Shown here piece after piece: positions 9,323-18,249 of a DNA stretch of 38,203 nt. The stretch is from the NCBI GenBank assembly GCA_030830685.1, contig JAURMM010000089.1, positions 1 through 38,203 on the forward strand, read 5' to 3'. Each line of letters begins with the position of its first letter. The first letter of the stretch is position 1. The notes beneath the pieces are model-generated. The model had not been told where the DNA came from. It saw only the letters and a list, made by a program, of their open reading frames with translations, and did not search any database. The position numbers were made by a program, and so were the translations under genes. Source of the DNA: Gammaproteobacteria bacterium. GTDB taxonomy: Bacteria > Pseudomonadota > Gammaproteobacteria > Ga0077536.

Positions 9323-11083
9323 TCAGGCAGCGAGCTGGCTGGCCAGCTCGCCCCTGATGCGCTCGATCTGCTGCAAGAGCGCTTCCGGCACACGAGTGCC
9401 GAACTCCGTGAAGTACTGCGAAATTTCCTCCATCTCCCGATTCCAGACCTCAGGGTCCACCGCAAGCAGTGCTTCAAGCGTCGCGCGTCGGATGTCGAGC
9501 CCCGAGACATCGAGGCCTGAGAGTTCCGGCACATGGCCGATCGGCGTACGTTGGGCGGCCGTGCGGCCCGCGCAGCGCTCGACGATCCACTTGAGCACGC
9601 GCATGTTCTCGCCATAGCCGGGCCACAGGTAGCGGCCGTCTGCATCCTTGCGGAACCAGTTCACGTGGAACACCTTCGGCGGATGCGCCAGACGCGGCCC
9701 CAAAGTATTCCAGTGTGTCCAGTAGTCACCGAAGTTGTAGCCGCAGAAGGGTTTCATGGCCATGGGGTCACGGCGGACCTGCCCCACCTGGCCGACGGCC
9801 GCGGCGGTTGTTTCGGAGGCCACGGAGGCGCCGGTGAACACACCATGCGCCCAGTCCAGCGCCTCGAACACCAGCGGGGCTACGCTGGAGCGGCGTCCAC
9901 CGAAGATGATCGCAGAGATGGGGACGCCCCCCGGTGCATTCGCCTCAGCCGCATAACTGGGGCACTGTTCGGCCGAAACCGTGAAGCGTGAGTTCGGATG
10001 AGCCGCAGGGCCTCTGGCACGGTCGAAGCCGCGACCTTGCCAGTCGATCAGACCCTCGGGTTCGGGATCATCGATCCCCTCCCACCAAGGCTTGCCGTCC
10101 GGCGTCAGTGCAACATTGGTATAGATGGCATTGCGGCCCAGCGTCGACATGCAGTTCGGGTTTGTCTTCATGCTCGTGCCGGGCGCCACGCCGAAGAAGC
10201 CCGCCTCGGGGTTGATCGCATAGAGCCTGCCGTCAGGACCGGGATGCAGCCAGGCAATGTCGTCGCCCACAGTCCAAACCTTCCAACCCTTGAACGCGGC
10301 CGGGGGCACCAGCATCGCGAGATTCGTCTTACCGCAGGCCGACGGGAACGCTGCCGCCACGTAAGTGGTATTACCCTGCGGATCTTCCAGTCCGAGGATC
10401 AGCATGTGTTCGGCCAGCCAGCCTTCCGTGCGCGCCTGCCAACTCGCGATGCGTAGTGCATGGCACTTCTTGCCAAGCAGGGCATTACCGCCATAACCGG
10501 ATCCGAAACTCTTGATGAGGAGCTCTTCCGGGAAATGCATGATGAAGCGGCGCTCGGGATCGAGCTCTCCGATTGAATGCAGCCCGCGGACGAAGGAGTT
10601 GCCCGCCTCGATGTGACGCAGCGCCCGCGTGCCGATGCGCGCCATGATGCGCATGTTGGCCACTACATAAGCACTGTCGGTGATCTCCACTCCTGCACGG
10701 GAGTACGGAGAATCGTACGGCCCCATCAGGTAGGGGATAACGTACATGGTGCGACCACGCATGCACCCGGCGTAGAGCGCATCCATCTTTCGGTGCGCCT
10801 CTTCAGGCGCCATCCAGTTGTTGTTGGGGCCCGCGTCTTCCGCAGACCGGGTGCACACGAAGGTGAGGTGTTCCACCCGCGCGACGTCACTGGGGTCGGA
10901 GCGATGAAGGTAGCAATCCGGATGGGTTTGCGGGTTCAACTTGAGCAGCGAACCGTCCTTGACCATAGACTGCACCAGCGCCTGGTTCTCCGTCTCGGAA
11001 CCATCACACCAGTGCACAGCATCCGGCTGCATCAGCGACGCCATCTGTTCGATCCACGTCGCCAACTCCAAATTCGAGGTCAT
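9323..11083 (-). CDS. pckG: phosphoenolpyruvate carboxykinase (GTP)
   Basis: A 586-residue GTP-dependent PEP carboxykinase that converts oxaloacetate to PEP for gluconeogenesis. The kinase-1a loop FPSACGKTNLAM carries the hyper-reactive cysteine C250 of the GTP class and K252. The GNALLGKKCHALR segment (about 200-211) supplies the metal and substrate lysines. The start ATG at 11083 has an AGGAGA site about 8 bases upstream. It converges on phaR. The 301 bases between this start and the phasin start hold the phasin promoter and a small inverted repeat (GGGACC at 11122, GGTCCC at 11137). With acs, mdh and acetate permeases nearby, the enzyme fits growth on acetate and other C2-C4 acids. Confidence 0.97.
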   Translation of the reverse strand: MTSNLELATWIEQMASLMQPDAVHWCDGSETENQALVQSMVKDGSLLKLNPQTHPDCYLHRSDPSDVARVEHLTFVCTRSAEDAGPNNNWMAPEEAHRKMDALYAGCMRGRTMYVIPYLMGPYDSPYSRAGVEITDSAYVVANMRIMARIGTRALRHIEAGNSFVRGLHSIGELDPERRFIMHFPEELLIKSFGSGYGGNALLGKKCHALRIASWQARTEGWLAEHMLILGLEDPQGNTTYVAAAFPSACGKTNLAMLVPPAAFKGWKVWTVGDDIAWLHPGPDGRLYAINPEAGFFGVAPGTSMKTNPNCMSTLGRNAIYTNVALTPDGKPWWEGIDDPEPEGLIDWQGRGFDRARGPAAHPNSRFTVSAEQCPSYAAEANAPGGVPISAIIFGGRRSSVAPLVFEALDWAHGVFTGASVASETTAAAVGQVGQVRRDPMAMKPFCGYNFGDYWTHWNTLGPRLAHPPKVFHVNWFRKDADGRYLWPGYGENMRVLKWIVERCAGRTAAQRTPIGHVPELSGLDVSGLDIRRATLEALLAVDPEVWNREMEEISQYFTEFGTRVPEALLQQIERIRGELASQLAA

Positions 11084-11302
11084 TGCCTGGGATCTCCTGG
11101 ATATCGGGAATTCTGGCCTTTGGGACCACGCGGCGCGGTCCCGCCCGGCAGGGCAGAAAGGGTGGCCATGCTACCCAAGGTACCTCGGGTTTTGAAGAAA
11201 ATCGGCAGACCGAAGCAAAAGTTTAAACCGCCGAAGGGGCCGCTGCTCCGCCAGGTTTGTCGACCTTGTTCGCCGCTTCAGGAAATCCGCGAAAAAAAAA
11301 GA

Positions 11303-11331
11303 TTGACGCATTGCAGCAATCGAAATATGCT
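11303..11331 (+). promoter_or_regulatory. sigma70-type promoter of the phasin gene, overlapping a TTGC/GCAA repeat
   Basis: TTGACG (11303-11308), a 17-bp spacer and TATGCT (11326-11331) form a near-consensus promoter 54 bases before the phasin ATG. Inside the spacer lies TTGCAGCAA (TTGC and GCAA around one base), and TGCTGCGTAGCAA overlaps the -10 box. Such TGC-rich repeats on a phasin promoter resemble known PhaR targets, so a PhaR operator here is a reasonable inference. Confidence 0.6.
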
Positions 11332-11384
11332 GCGTAGCAACAAACACCCCGACATTGGTCGGGATACGTCCCAAGGAGCAGCAA

Positions 11385-11804
11385 ATGGAATCGATCTTCA
11401 CCGCCCCGAACTTCATGTCGCCGGAATTTTTCGGTCGCTTTGACGACTTCCGCAAGCTGTCCACCGACAGCGTGAAGCGTCTCGAAGGCCTCAACCTGAA
11501 ACTCACCGAGAACCTCATGAAGAAGCAGGCCGAGCTCATCAGCTTCGCGATGGATACGGGCAACCGCACGGTTGCACTTTACAGCGAAGGCAAGGCCCTC
11601 CCGGAAATCTTCTCCGAACAGGCCAAGCTTGCCAGCGACTGCGGAACGCGCATGTTTTCGTTGATGCAGGAAGCCAGCGGCGTGATTGCAGATTGCCAGG
11701 TTGAATACCGCAGCTGGCTCGAAGATGGCTACAAGAGCTTTGCCGAGCAGATGCAGTCGGTGACCTCCGAATTCAATCCGCTCGCGAAGGCCAAAACCGC
11801 CTGA
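11385..11804 (+). CDS. phasin family PHA granule-associated protein
   Basis: A 139-residue phasin-family protein, mostly amphipathic helix, which would coat PHA granules. Features of the family include the N-terminal PEFFGRFDDFRKLS segment and the repeated acidic/basic helices through residue 125, ending in an Ala/Lys-rich tail. The ATG at 11385 is chosen because AAGGAG stands 6 bases upstream. An earlier GTG at 11355 would add ten residues without a ribosome site. It is a single-gene transcript with its own promoter and a strong terminator, convergent with phaC. Several phasin subfamilies exist, so I do not assign a phaP number. Confidence 0.85.
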   Translation: MESIFTAPNFMSPEFFGRFDDFRKLSTDSVKRLEGLNLKLTENLMKKQAELISFAMDTGNRTVALYSEGKALPEIFSEQAKLASDCGTRMFSLMQEASGVIADCQVEYRSWLEDGYKSFAEQMQSVTSEFNPLAKAKTA

Positions 11805-11811
11805 TTTGCTC

Positions 11812-11834
11812 GCCACCGCACCCAGCGCGGTGGC
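11812..11834. other. stable hairpin just after the phasin stop
   Basis: GCCACCGC (11812-11819) and GCGGTGGC (11827-11834) form a perfect 8-bp stem with a 7-base loop, 8 bases after the phasin stop. No T-run follows it. It may protect the 3' end of an abundant phasin mRNA or assist the terminator downstream. Confidence 0.5.
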
Positions 11835-11854
11835 CCGAGAATGACCTCCCCTCT

Positions 11855-11902
11855 TCCCTCCTGTGTTGGCGGTCTCCGCCAACCTGGAGGGAGCTTTTTA
11901 TT
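11855..11902. terminator. strong terminator between phasin and phaC
   Basis: TCCCTCC and GGAGGGA enclose the perfect inner stem TTGGCGG/CCGCCAA (loop TCT), followed by GCTTTTTATTT. The T-run covers the phaC stop codon on the other strand. It should end phasin transcription. In the leftward direction it lies just past the end of phaC and lacks an equally good U-tract. Confidence 0.8.
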
Positions 11903-13022
11903 TCTCTTTCCTCCGCGCGCGCCGGCTCCGGCTCTTCCCGCGTCCTGTAAGGTCCTGGCCTGATCGCGTCTTCAACCATTCCGCCACTGCATTCGCCAGA
12001 AGAGTGCGTGGCCGCGGACTCACATAGATGCCGATATGTCCGCCCGGCAATTCAAGCTCTGTGTAGTCCAGGGTACGGACCAGTCCCGCCAATGCACGCG
12101 ACGAGGCCGGCGGCACCAGATGATCCCGTGCCGCGAAGATGTTGAGTACCGGCATCGTGACGCAGCCCGGGTCCACCGTGGCGGGCCCCACGCGCAATTG
12201 CCCCTTCATGAGTGCATTCTGCTGATAGCAGCCCTGGGCAAACTCGCGGAACGCGGCGCCAGCCAGCGCCGGACTGTCGAAGATCCACTTCTCCATGGCA
12301 AGGAACATGGCGCTCGCCGCGTCGTCATCGATGGCAGCGACGAAATCGGCGTATTTCTGCTGGCCGAGCTGGAAGGGCTTTTGAGCCAGGAACACTGCAT
12401 TCAGCAGTTCGCCCGGGATATTTCCCCAGGCGTCCACCAGCGCATCCACATCCACTTCCCGGAGCAGGTGACTGAGAAGATCATCAGGTGTCTGGAAATC
12501 GACCGGCGTGACCGTGGTAATCAGATGGTCGACCTTGTCGGGATTCAGGGCGCTGTAGCAGAGACTGAATGTGCCGCCCTGACAGATGCCGAACAGGTTC
12601 ACCTTCTCGCAGCCTTGCTCCGCGCGCAGGAGATCCACGCAGGCATCCATGTCATGCGCGATGTAATCGGCAAGCGTGCGCCCTGCATCACCCGCGTCGG
12701 GAGCCCCCCAGTCTATGAGGTAAACCTCCAGTCCCCGCGCCTGAAGCTCAGCTATCAACGAGCAGCCGGGCATCAAATCCGCCATGTAGGGCCGATTGAC
12801 CAAGGCGTAGACCATCAGGACCGGGATTGATCTCACAACGTTGGCGGGCGCGCGGTAACGAAACAGCCGCATCTTGCCCCGGGCAAGCACGAGTTCCCGC
12901 TGCCCATGGGCCGGAGGTGCATCGTCCCACTCGCGCAGACGAGTGGCCGCGCGCACGCGTCTGGCCACGATATCTGCCAGTTCTTTCTGCAGATCCTCGG
13001 CAGTGAATTGAAGCTTCGGCAT
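11898..13022 (-). CDS. phaC: class III poly(R)-hydroxyalkanoate synthase, catalytic subunit
   Basis: A 374-residue class III PHA synthase that polymerises (R)-3-hydroxyacyl-CoA at the granule surface. The lipase-like box GICQGG carries the nucleophile C147. The other triad members are D300 (AARDHLVPP) and H329 (PGGHIG). The motif VYALVNRPYM near residue 71 and the length match Allochromatium-type PhaC. Class III enzymes need PhaE, which is encoded immediately upstream. The ATG at 13022 lies 5 bases after the phaE stop and gives a normal N-terminus. The same frame is open to 13136, but that would run back into phaE. The C-terminal 20 residues are very Arg/Lys-rich, which is not usual for the family. 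Confidence 0.94.
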   Translation of the reverse strand: MPKLQFTAEDLQKELADIVARRVRAATRLREWDDAPPAHGQRELVLARGKMRLFRYRAPANVVRSIPVLMVYALVNRPYMADLMPGCSLIAELQARGLEVYLIDWGAPDAGDAGRTLADYIAHDMDACVDLLRAEQGCEKVNLFGICQGGTFSLCYSALNPDKVDHLITTVTPVDFQTPDDLLSHLLREVDVDALVDAWGNIPGELLNAVFLAQKPFQLGQQKYADFVAAIDDDAASAMFLAMEKWIFDSPALAGAAFREFAQGCYQQNALMKGQLRVGPATVDPGCVTMPVLNIFAARDHLVPPASSRALAGLVRTLDYTELELPGGHIGIYVSPRPRTLLANAVAEWLKTRSGQDLTGRGKSRSRRARRKEK

Positions 13023-13027
13023 GACGC

Positions 13028-13729
13028 TCAGGCTCGCGGTGCCGGACAAGTATTGAACCAGGGCCCCATCAATGCTGATTGCGTCGACTGCCAATCGGCC
13101 CAACCGCATCGGAGTGCGGACGCGGAGTTGATCCACTCCCCAAAAGCGCGCGCGTAATCCGCCTCGAGGGCTCGTTCACGATAAGCCTGATCCATCTTCT
13201 CCGCCCACCACTGCGACAGCGCATGGACGGAATTGATGGCTTCATCATCTTCCTGTTGCAGGTCTTCTCGGCAACGGCTGAGCGCGCTCTGCATCACCTC
13301 GAGGTGCAGGGCATGCAATTTCTGTAGTGCCTTGCCATGAGCGATCCCCGCGCGGGCCAAGGCTGCCCACCGCGCATGCGTCTCGCGCCCGATCCCGAGT
13401 ATCGGATGGCTCTGGGTGCCCAGCCAGTCGAGGAAGGGTTCGATTGCCGGCAAAAGGTTGATGCGCAGCCCCGCCACCTGCAGCTCAAGCCACTCGAACA
13501 GGGCCAAGCAGACGTCGTTCATGGAAAGAGTCGGTCCGGATGCATTACCGAGGCTCGCTGCCATCGCGCTCAGCAACTCGGCAAAATCCTGGAAGGATGC
13601 TGTCGGGTCGTGACCCGTTCCCTGCGGGGACAGGCCGAAGACCGCGAAGGAATCTGCGCCAGGGCCCATGGCCTGCAGCCACGCAGTCAGCAGGCGTTGC
13701 CCCCCCTGCTGCCAGGATGCGTCATCCAC
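13028..13729 (-). CDS. phaE: PHA synthase subunit PhaE (short form)
   Basis: A 233-residue PhaE-like partner of class III PHA synthase. Evidence is its position directly upstream of class III phaC and a helical, Trp/Gln/Leu-rich sequence with the LPAIEPFLDWLGTQSHPILGIGRE region (about residues 91-114) seen in PhaE proteins. Known PhaE proteins are generally above 300 residues and end in a coiled-coil-like region. This one is shorter and appears to lack that tail. It starts with GTG at 13729, 15 bases after the acs stop, with a poor ribosome site, so translation is probably coupled to acs. Family assignment relies partly on context. Confidence 0.8.
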   Translation of the reverse strand: MDDASWQQGGQRLLTAWLQAMGPGADSFAVFGLSPQGTGHDPTASFQDFAELLSAMAASLGNASGPTLSMNDVCLALFEWLELQVAGLRINLLPAIEPFLDWLGTQSHPILGIGRETHARWAALARAGIAHGKALQKLHALHLEVMQSALSRCREDLQQEDDEAINSVHALSQWWAEKMDQAYRERALEADYARAFGEWINSASALRCGWADWQSTQSALMGPWFNTCPAPRA

Positions 13730-13744
13730 CCGGCGCGGCCGGCA

Positions 13745-15682
13745 TCAACGTCCCGCGCGATGGGCGACCAGATCCTCGACCACCGCGGGTTCAGCCAGCG
13801 TGCTGGTATCGCCCAGGCTGTCGAGCTCATTGGCCGCAATCTTGCGCAGGATGCGCCGCATGATCTTGCCGGAACGGGTCTTCGGCAAGCCCGGCGCCCA
13901 TTGCACAACGTCCGGCGTGGCAATCGGGCCGATCTCCTTGCGCACGTGGTCGATGAGCTGTTTGCGCAGGTTCTCATCGGCTGCGTAGCCCTGCATGAGC
14001 GTTACATAGGCATAGATGCCCTGGCCTTTCAGATCATGCGGGTAGCCTACGACGGCAGCTTCAGAAACAGCCGGATGCAGCACCAGTGCACTCTCCACCT
14101 CGGCAGTACCGATGCGGTGGCCGGAGACGTTGATCACATCGTCGATGCGGCCGGTAATCCAGTAATAACCGTCGGCATCACGGCGCGCACCGTCGCCCGT
14201 GAAGTAGGTGCCCGGAAACATCCGGAAGTAGGTGTCCTTGAAACGCTCGTGGTCGCCGTACACCGTGCGCATCTGGCCCGGCCAGGAGCGCTTGAGCACG
14301 AGTGCGCCGCTGGTGGCGCCTTCAAGCTCATTCCCCTTTTCGTCCAGCAGTGCAGGCTCCACACCGAACAGGGGCAAGGTGGCGGAGCCGGGCTTCAGTG
14401 GTCGCGCGCCCGGCAGCGGTGAGATGAGGATGCCCCCTGTCTCGGTCTGCCACCAGGTATCCACAATCGGACAGCGGCCATCGCCCACCACGTGGTAATA
14501 CCACTCCCAGGCTTCAGGATTGATGGGCTCACCCACGGAGCCGAGCAGGCGCAGTGAGCTGCGATCACTCTGCTTGACCGGCGCATCGCCCTGCCCCATC
14601 AGGGCCCGGATGGCGGTAGGAGCGGTGTAGAAAATGTTCACCTTGTGCTTGTCGATGACCTGCCAGAAGCGGCCTGCATCGGGATAGGTGGGCACGCCTT
14701 CAAACATGAGCGTGGTCGCGCCGTTCGCCAGCGGTCCGTAGAGGATGTAGGAGTGCCCGGTCACCCAGCCGACATCTGCGGTACACCAGTAGATGTCGCC
14801 ATCGCGATAATCAAAGACGTACTTGTGGGTCATCGCGGCGTAGACGAGATAGCCGCCGCTGGTATGCAGAACACCTTTGGGTTTACCGGTGGAGCCCGAG
14901 GTATAGAGGATGAACAGGGGATCTTCTGCACCCATCTCCTCCGGTTCGGATTCCGCGCTCACGGCAGCGCAGGCTTCGTGATACCAGACATCGCGGCCAG
15001 CCTGCCAAGGGACGCTGCCCCCGGTGTGCTTGACCACGAACACTGTCTGCACGCCCGGGCAGTGCGCGAGCGCTGCATCGGTGTTGGCCTTGAGGCCCAC
15101 TTTTCTTCCCCCGCGCAAGCCCTCATCTGCGGTGATGACCACCTTGCAATCGGAATCGAGGATGCGGTCCTTCAGGGCTTCCGGCGAGAAACCTCCGAAC
15201 ACTACCGAGTGCACCGCGCCGATGCGCGTGCAGGCGAGCATCGCAACCGCGGCCTCAGGAATCATGGGCAGATAGATTGAGACCCGGTCTCCCTTCTTTA
15301 CGCCGTTGGCTCGCAGGGCATTGGCGAAGCGGCATACCGCTTCGTGCAGCTGCCGGTAGGTGATTTCCCTGTGCTCGGACGGATCATCACCCTCCCACAG
15401 GATGGCTGTCTGATCACCGCGCTGGGGCAGATGCCGGTCCACACAGTTCTGGCACACGTTCAAGGTGGCGCCTTCGTACCAGCGGATATCCACCGTCTGG
15501 AAATTCCAGTTGCTGACCCGCTCCCAAGGCTTCATCCAGGTGACGAATTCACGCGCCTGCCGGGCCCAGAAGCCATCAGGGTCCGTGAGGGATTCCTGGT
15601 AGAGCGCGCGGTACTGCGCATCGGTGAGGTGCGTCCTCGCCGCGGCGGCGGCACTCACGGGATAGATCTTCTCGTTGTTCAT
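13745..15682 (-). CDS. acs: acetyl-CoA synthetase (AMP-forming)
   Basis: A 645-residue enzyme that makes acetyl-CoA from acetate, ATP and CoA. The AMP-binding P-loop [11 protein letters not shown] and the C-terminal [11 protein letters not shown] motif, with the acetylatable catalytic lysine K606, are both intact. In Salmonella and E. coli this lysine is silenced by acetylation. The start ATG at 15682 has GGAG 8 bases upstream. It is the first gene of an acs-phaE-phaC operon. This places acetate activation under the same promoter as PHA polymerisation. Two acetate-type permeases lie 12-15 kb to the right. Confidence 0.97.
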   Translation of the reverse strand: MNNEKIYPVSAAAAARTHLTDAQYRALYQESLTDPDGFWARQAREFVTWMKPWERVSNWNFQTVDIRWYEGATLNVCQNCVDRHLPQRGDQTAILWEGDDPSEHREITYRQLHEAVCRFANALRANGVKKGDRVSIYLPMIPEAAVAMLACTRIGAVHSVVFGGFSPEALKDRILDSDCKVVITADEGLRGGRKVGLKANTDAALAHCPGVQTVFVVKHTGGSVPWQAGRDVWYHEACAAVSAESEPEEMGAEDPLFILYTSGSTGKPKGVLHTSGGYLVYAAMTHKYVFDYRDGDIYWCTADVGWVTGHSYILYGPLANGATTLMFEGVPTYPDAGRFWQVIDKHKVNIFYTAPTAIRALMGQGDAPVKQSDRSSLRLLGSVGEPINPEAWEWYYHVVGDGRCPIVDTWWQTETGGILISPLPGARPLKPGSATLPLFGVEPALLDEKGNELEGATSGALVLKRSWPGQMRTVYGDHERFKDTYFRMFPGTYFTGDGARRDADGYYWITGRIDDVINVSGHRIGTAEVESALVLHPAVSEAAVVGYPHDLKGQGIYAYVTLMQGYAADENLRKQLIDHVRKEIGPIATPDVVQWAPGLPKTRSGKIMRRILRKIAANELDSLGDTSTLAEPAVVEDLVAHRAGR

Positions 15683-15710
15683 TCAGTGGGCTCCGGGCAT
15701 AAGCGCATGG

Positions 15711-15739
15711 ATTATGCAAAGACGATCGGGTTTTTGCCA
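15711..15739 (-). promoter_or_regulatory. possible acs promoter
   Basis: On the minus strand CATAAT (15711-15716, five of six to consensus) lies 28 bases before the acs start. The -35 position 17 bp upstream is TGGCAA, only three of six matches. A promoter with a weak -35 would be consistent with activator-dependent acs control, as known in E. coli, but nothing else here proves it. Confidence 0.3.
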
Positions 15740-15842
15740 CCGCACCACGGTCCGCCACACACCCATGGCATCGGCATGGATTGCAACGCAGCGATCCGCC
15801 CACTAAGGTGCGGTGGGTCTTCGATTCATACAGAGTCCACTC

Positions 15843-16844
15843 ATGCCAAGCCGGGAAGAAATGCTGAAGGCAGCAACTCATGCGGTGGCCGCAACCTGTG
15901 CGGTCGCCCGTCGTGTGCAAGTCGCTACCGGCCGGATGCAACGCATGACCAAGGAGGATTACAGCCCGGTCACGGTGGCTGATTTCGCGGTCCAGGCACT
16001 GGTTGCCCTGCAACTGCAGGAAACGCTGGGCTTGCTCGTTCTGGTTGGCGAAGAAACGGCGGCGGACCTGCATGAAGCGCGGTCTCACGGGCTACGCGAT
16101 GCAGTGGTGACCGCTGTCCGTGAGATTCGACCCGGACTCACTGCAAGCCAGGTGATGGAGGCCATCGACCTTGGCAACCACGATGCCAGCGCAGCCGCCT
16201 ATTGGACCCTGGACCCCGTGGACGGCACCAAAGGTTTCCTGCGAGGTGGCCAGTACGCCATCTCACTTGGCTACATCGAGGACGGTGAAGTTGTACTCGG
16301 TGCGCTGGGATGTCCAAATCTCGGTGCCGACTTCGCCCTTCCCTTCGACCAGCCGGCGCCGAACGGATCGCTTTTCTTCGCGCAGCGTGGGGGCGGAGCG
16401 TTCACACTGCCCGACGATGCTCCCGCGGCCCAGGCGAGTCCGATCCGTGTGGCAAAGACCGCCGAACTCAGCACCCTGCGCATTTGTGAATCCGTGGAGG
16501 CTGGGCATTCGCGGATCGACGACACCCAGCGCATCGTCGACCGCCTCGGGATCCAGGGCACTCCCGCCCGTCTGGACAGCCAATGCAAATATGCCGTGGT
16601 CGCCCGTGGCCAGGCCGATGCTTACCTCAGGCTGCCGACCCGGGCTGACTACCAGGAAAAGATCTGGGACCACGCCGCAGGCGCCCTGATTGCGGCCGAA
16701 GCCGGGGCCAAGGTCAGCGATATCGACGGCAAGGCCCTGGATTTCTCCCAGGGGAAGACTCTGCGCCACAACCGCGGCGTGGTCTGTGCGGCTGCCCACT
16801 TTCACGCACCGCTCCTGGAGGCCATCGCGGCTCTGCTCCCTTGA
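15843..16844 (+). CDS. 3'(2'),5'-bisphosphate nucleotidase, HAL2/SAL1-like
   Basis: A 333-residue member of the lithium-sensitive phosphatase family, which includes enzymes that convert PAP to AMP. The metal-site residues are visible: D47 (VADFAV), E70-E71 (VGEET), the D124-P-V-D127-G-T129 signature and a C-terminal WDHAAG. The stretch GFLRGGQYAISLGYIEDGEVVLG resembles HAL2/SAL1 proteins of yeast and plants and their bacterial relatives more than the shorter E. coli CysQ (about 246 residues). The ATG at 15843 gives the family N-terminus. A GTG at 15813 would extend it by ten residues. It diverges from acs. The activity on PAP or PAPS is inferred from family membership. Confidence 0.85.
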   Translation: MPSREEMLKAATHAVAATCAVARRVQVATGRMQRMTKEDYSPVTVADFAVQALVALQLQETLGLLVLVGEETAADLHEARSHGLRDAVVTAVREIRPGLTASQVMEAIDLGNHDASAAAYWTLDPVDGTKGFLRGGQYAISLGYIEDGEVVLGALGCPNLGADFALPFDQPAPNGSLFFAQRGGGAFTLPDDAPAAQASPIRVAKTAELSTLRICESVEAGHSRIDDTQRIVDRLGIQGTPARLDSQCKYAVVARGQADAYLRLPTRADYQEKIWDHAAGALIAAEAGAKVSDIDGKALDFSQGKTLRHNRGVVCAAAHFHAPLLEAIAALLP

Positions 16845-16932
16845 AGGTCCGGTCGGGACGCAACCGACTTTCACCAACCCTGCGGGCTTGGTATCGTCCC
16901 GACCAGAACCACAACAACAAGGGAGCTCACCC

Positions 16933-17607
16933 ATGCGCGCCCGCCCGCTGCGACCGCCCTACCGGGTGGTCATCGTCGAAGACCACAAGTTCATCGCGGA
17001 AAACCTGGCCCAGCGCCTCGCGCTGGAGAACCATGTCGAGGTTGTTGGCATCGCCAACTTCGGATCAGCGGCCCTCCATCTCGTCACCCATCACGAGGTG
17101 GATATCGTGCTGCTGGACATGCAGTTCGAACAGGAGGACGGCATCGGCATCGCGAAACAACTGCTCGAAGCGCGGCCGCAACTGCGCATCATCGGGCTGT
17201 CAGTCCATGATGCTGACTACCATCCGGTCGCCCTGCTTGAGCTGGGCGGTATGGGCTATCTCAGCAAGCGTTCTACCGCGCGCGAAGTGCTGGAGGCGGT
17301 TCGGCGGGTGGCAGGCGGCGAAATCGCCATCAGTCCCTCCATCGCCCTGCATCTCGCGACGCACGCGCCCTACCACACGCCCAATGAACAGCTGCAATCT
17401 CTGACTCACAAGGAGGTGGAGGTGCTTGCGGAAATCGCGCACGGGCTGTCTGTCAAGCAGATCGCACGACGTTCTGGGCTGACGGAAAAAACCATCCAGA
17501 CTCATCGCAACAACATGCGCAAGAAGCTCAAGGCCACCACGGATGTGCAGCTTTGCCTGCTGGCGATCAAGGCAGGTCTGATCGACATTCATCAGACGGC
17601 GGTGTAA
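16933..17607 (+). CDS. NarL/FixJ-family response regulator (orphan)
   Basis: A 224-residue two-component regulator. The receiver domain (about 10-125) has acidic residues E16-D17, phosphoacceptor D62 (VLLDMQF), S90 and K112. The LuxR-type helix-turn-helix lies at about 155-215 (LTHKEVEVLAEIAHGLSVKQIA...TEKTIQTHRNNMRKKL). The ATG at 16933 has GGGAG upstream and gives a standard N-terminus. The frame continues into the preceding gene but that part is not domain-like. It is 88 bases after the nucleotidase on the same strand. No histidine kinase is present in the window, so its signal and targets are unknown. Confidence 0.9.
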   Translation: MRARPLRPPYRVVIVEDHKFIAENLAQRLALENHVEVVGIANFGSAALHLVTHHEVDIVLLDMQFEQEDGIGIAKQLLEARPQLRIIGLSVHDADYHPVALLELGGMGYLSKRSTAREVLEAVRRVAGGEIAISPSIALHLATHAPYHTPNEQLQSLTHKEVEVLAEIAHGLSVKQIARRSGLTEKTIQTHRNNMRKKLKATTDVQLCLLAIKAGLIDIHQTAV

Positions 17608-17650
17608 GCGGTGGATACGGCTGCCTCGAATCGGAAGATCAGGGGCAGGG

Positions 17651-17866
17651 TCACAAGAGAAGATAGATCCAGTACCACGCGCAAGCGATCAGGGTCAGCA
17701 CACCCCAGAAGATTAACCAACGCTGTCCTGCGCGCACGCCTGCCACGGTGAAGATGACGCCGATGACGACCGTCATCCAGACCGTGAGCGTGACGAAATC
17801 ATCGGTGAGCGGCGGATAGGCCGGTGGGAGTTCACCGGCCGCCAGCTCGTCCGTGCGATACCTCAT
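17651..17866 (-). CDS. small two-helix membrane protein, unknown function
   Basis: A 71-residue protein with two hydrophobic segments (about 25-45 and 50-70) joined by a short basic turn (RAGQRW), preceded by a polar N-terminus with a Pro pair. Its ATG overlaps the stop of the RidA-like gene (ATGA at 17863-17866), which strongly suggests it is translated. It ends a five-gene leftward operon. I recognise no family. A membrane-anchoring or transporter-accessory role would be a guess. Confidence 0.65.
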   Translation of the reverse strand: MRYRTDELAAGELPPAYPPLTDDFVTLTVWMTVVIGVIFTVAGVRAGQRWLIFWGVLTLIACAWYWIYLLL

Positions 17867-18249
17867 GGCGCGTAAGCCATCACCTCGATTTCCACCAGGG
17901 CACCCTTGAGCACGAGTCCGGACACGACGGTCGAACGCACCGGCGGATGCTGGGCGAAAAACTCGGCGTAAACCGCGTTGAAACGCGCAAAGTCGGCACC
18001 GTCAACCAGCCAGACCGTGGTCTTCACTACCTGGGTCAGGCTTGCCCCCGCCTCTGCCAGAATGGCACTGATGTTCTGCAGTGCCTGGCGCGTCTGTATC
18101 TCGATGCTGTCTCCGGCCAGCACACCTTGCTGATTCAGTCCGAGCTGTCCGGACAGGAGCAGGAAGTCACCCGCGCGCACGGCTTTCGACAGTGGCAGTG
18201 GCTTGCCGTCGGCAAGGGTCAGGGCACCCCCGATGATTTCGTGTTTCAT
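17863..18249 (-). CDS. RidA/YjgF-family protein
   Basis: A 128-residue RidA-family (Rid/YER057c/UK114) protein. The family trimerises and hydrolyses reactive enamine/imine intermediates. The conserved arginine that binds the substrate carboxylate is R105 in PPVRSTV, and E120 near the C-terminus is in the usual position. The core [15 protein letters not shown] and the VVKTTVWL strand are typical. It overlaps the Cys-cluster gene upstream and the small membrane gene downstream by ATGA junctions. It probably belongs to one of the Rid subgroups without the full archetypal RidA motif set, so its substrate is open. Confidence 0.88.
   Translation of the reverse strand: MKHEIIGGALTLADGKPLPLSKAVRAGDFLLLSGQLGLNQQGVLAGDSIEIQTRQALQNISAILAEAGASLTQVVKTTVWLVDGADFARFNAVYAEFFAQHPPVRSTVVSGLVLKGALVEIEVMAYAP

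Noticed and set aside
15711..15739. Sigma54 (-24/-12) promoter for acs, from TGGCA and TTGCA on the minus strand
   Set aside because: The two elements are 15 bases apart, much too far for a sigma54 site. A weak sigma70 reading is kept instead.
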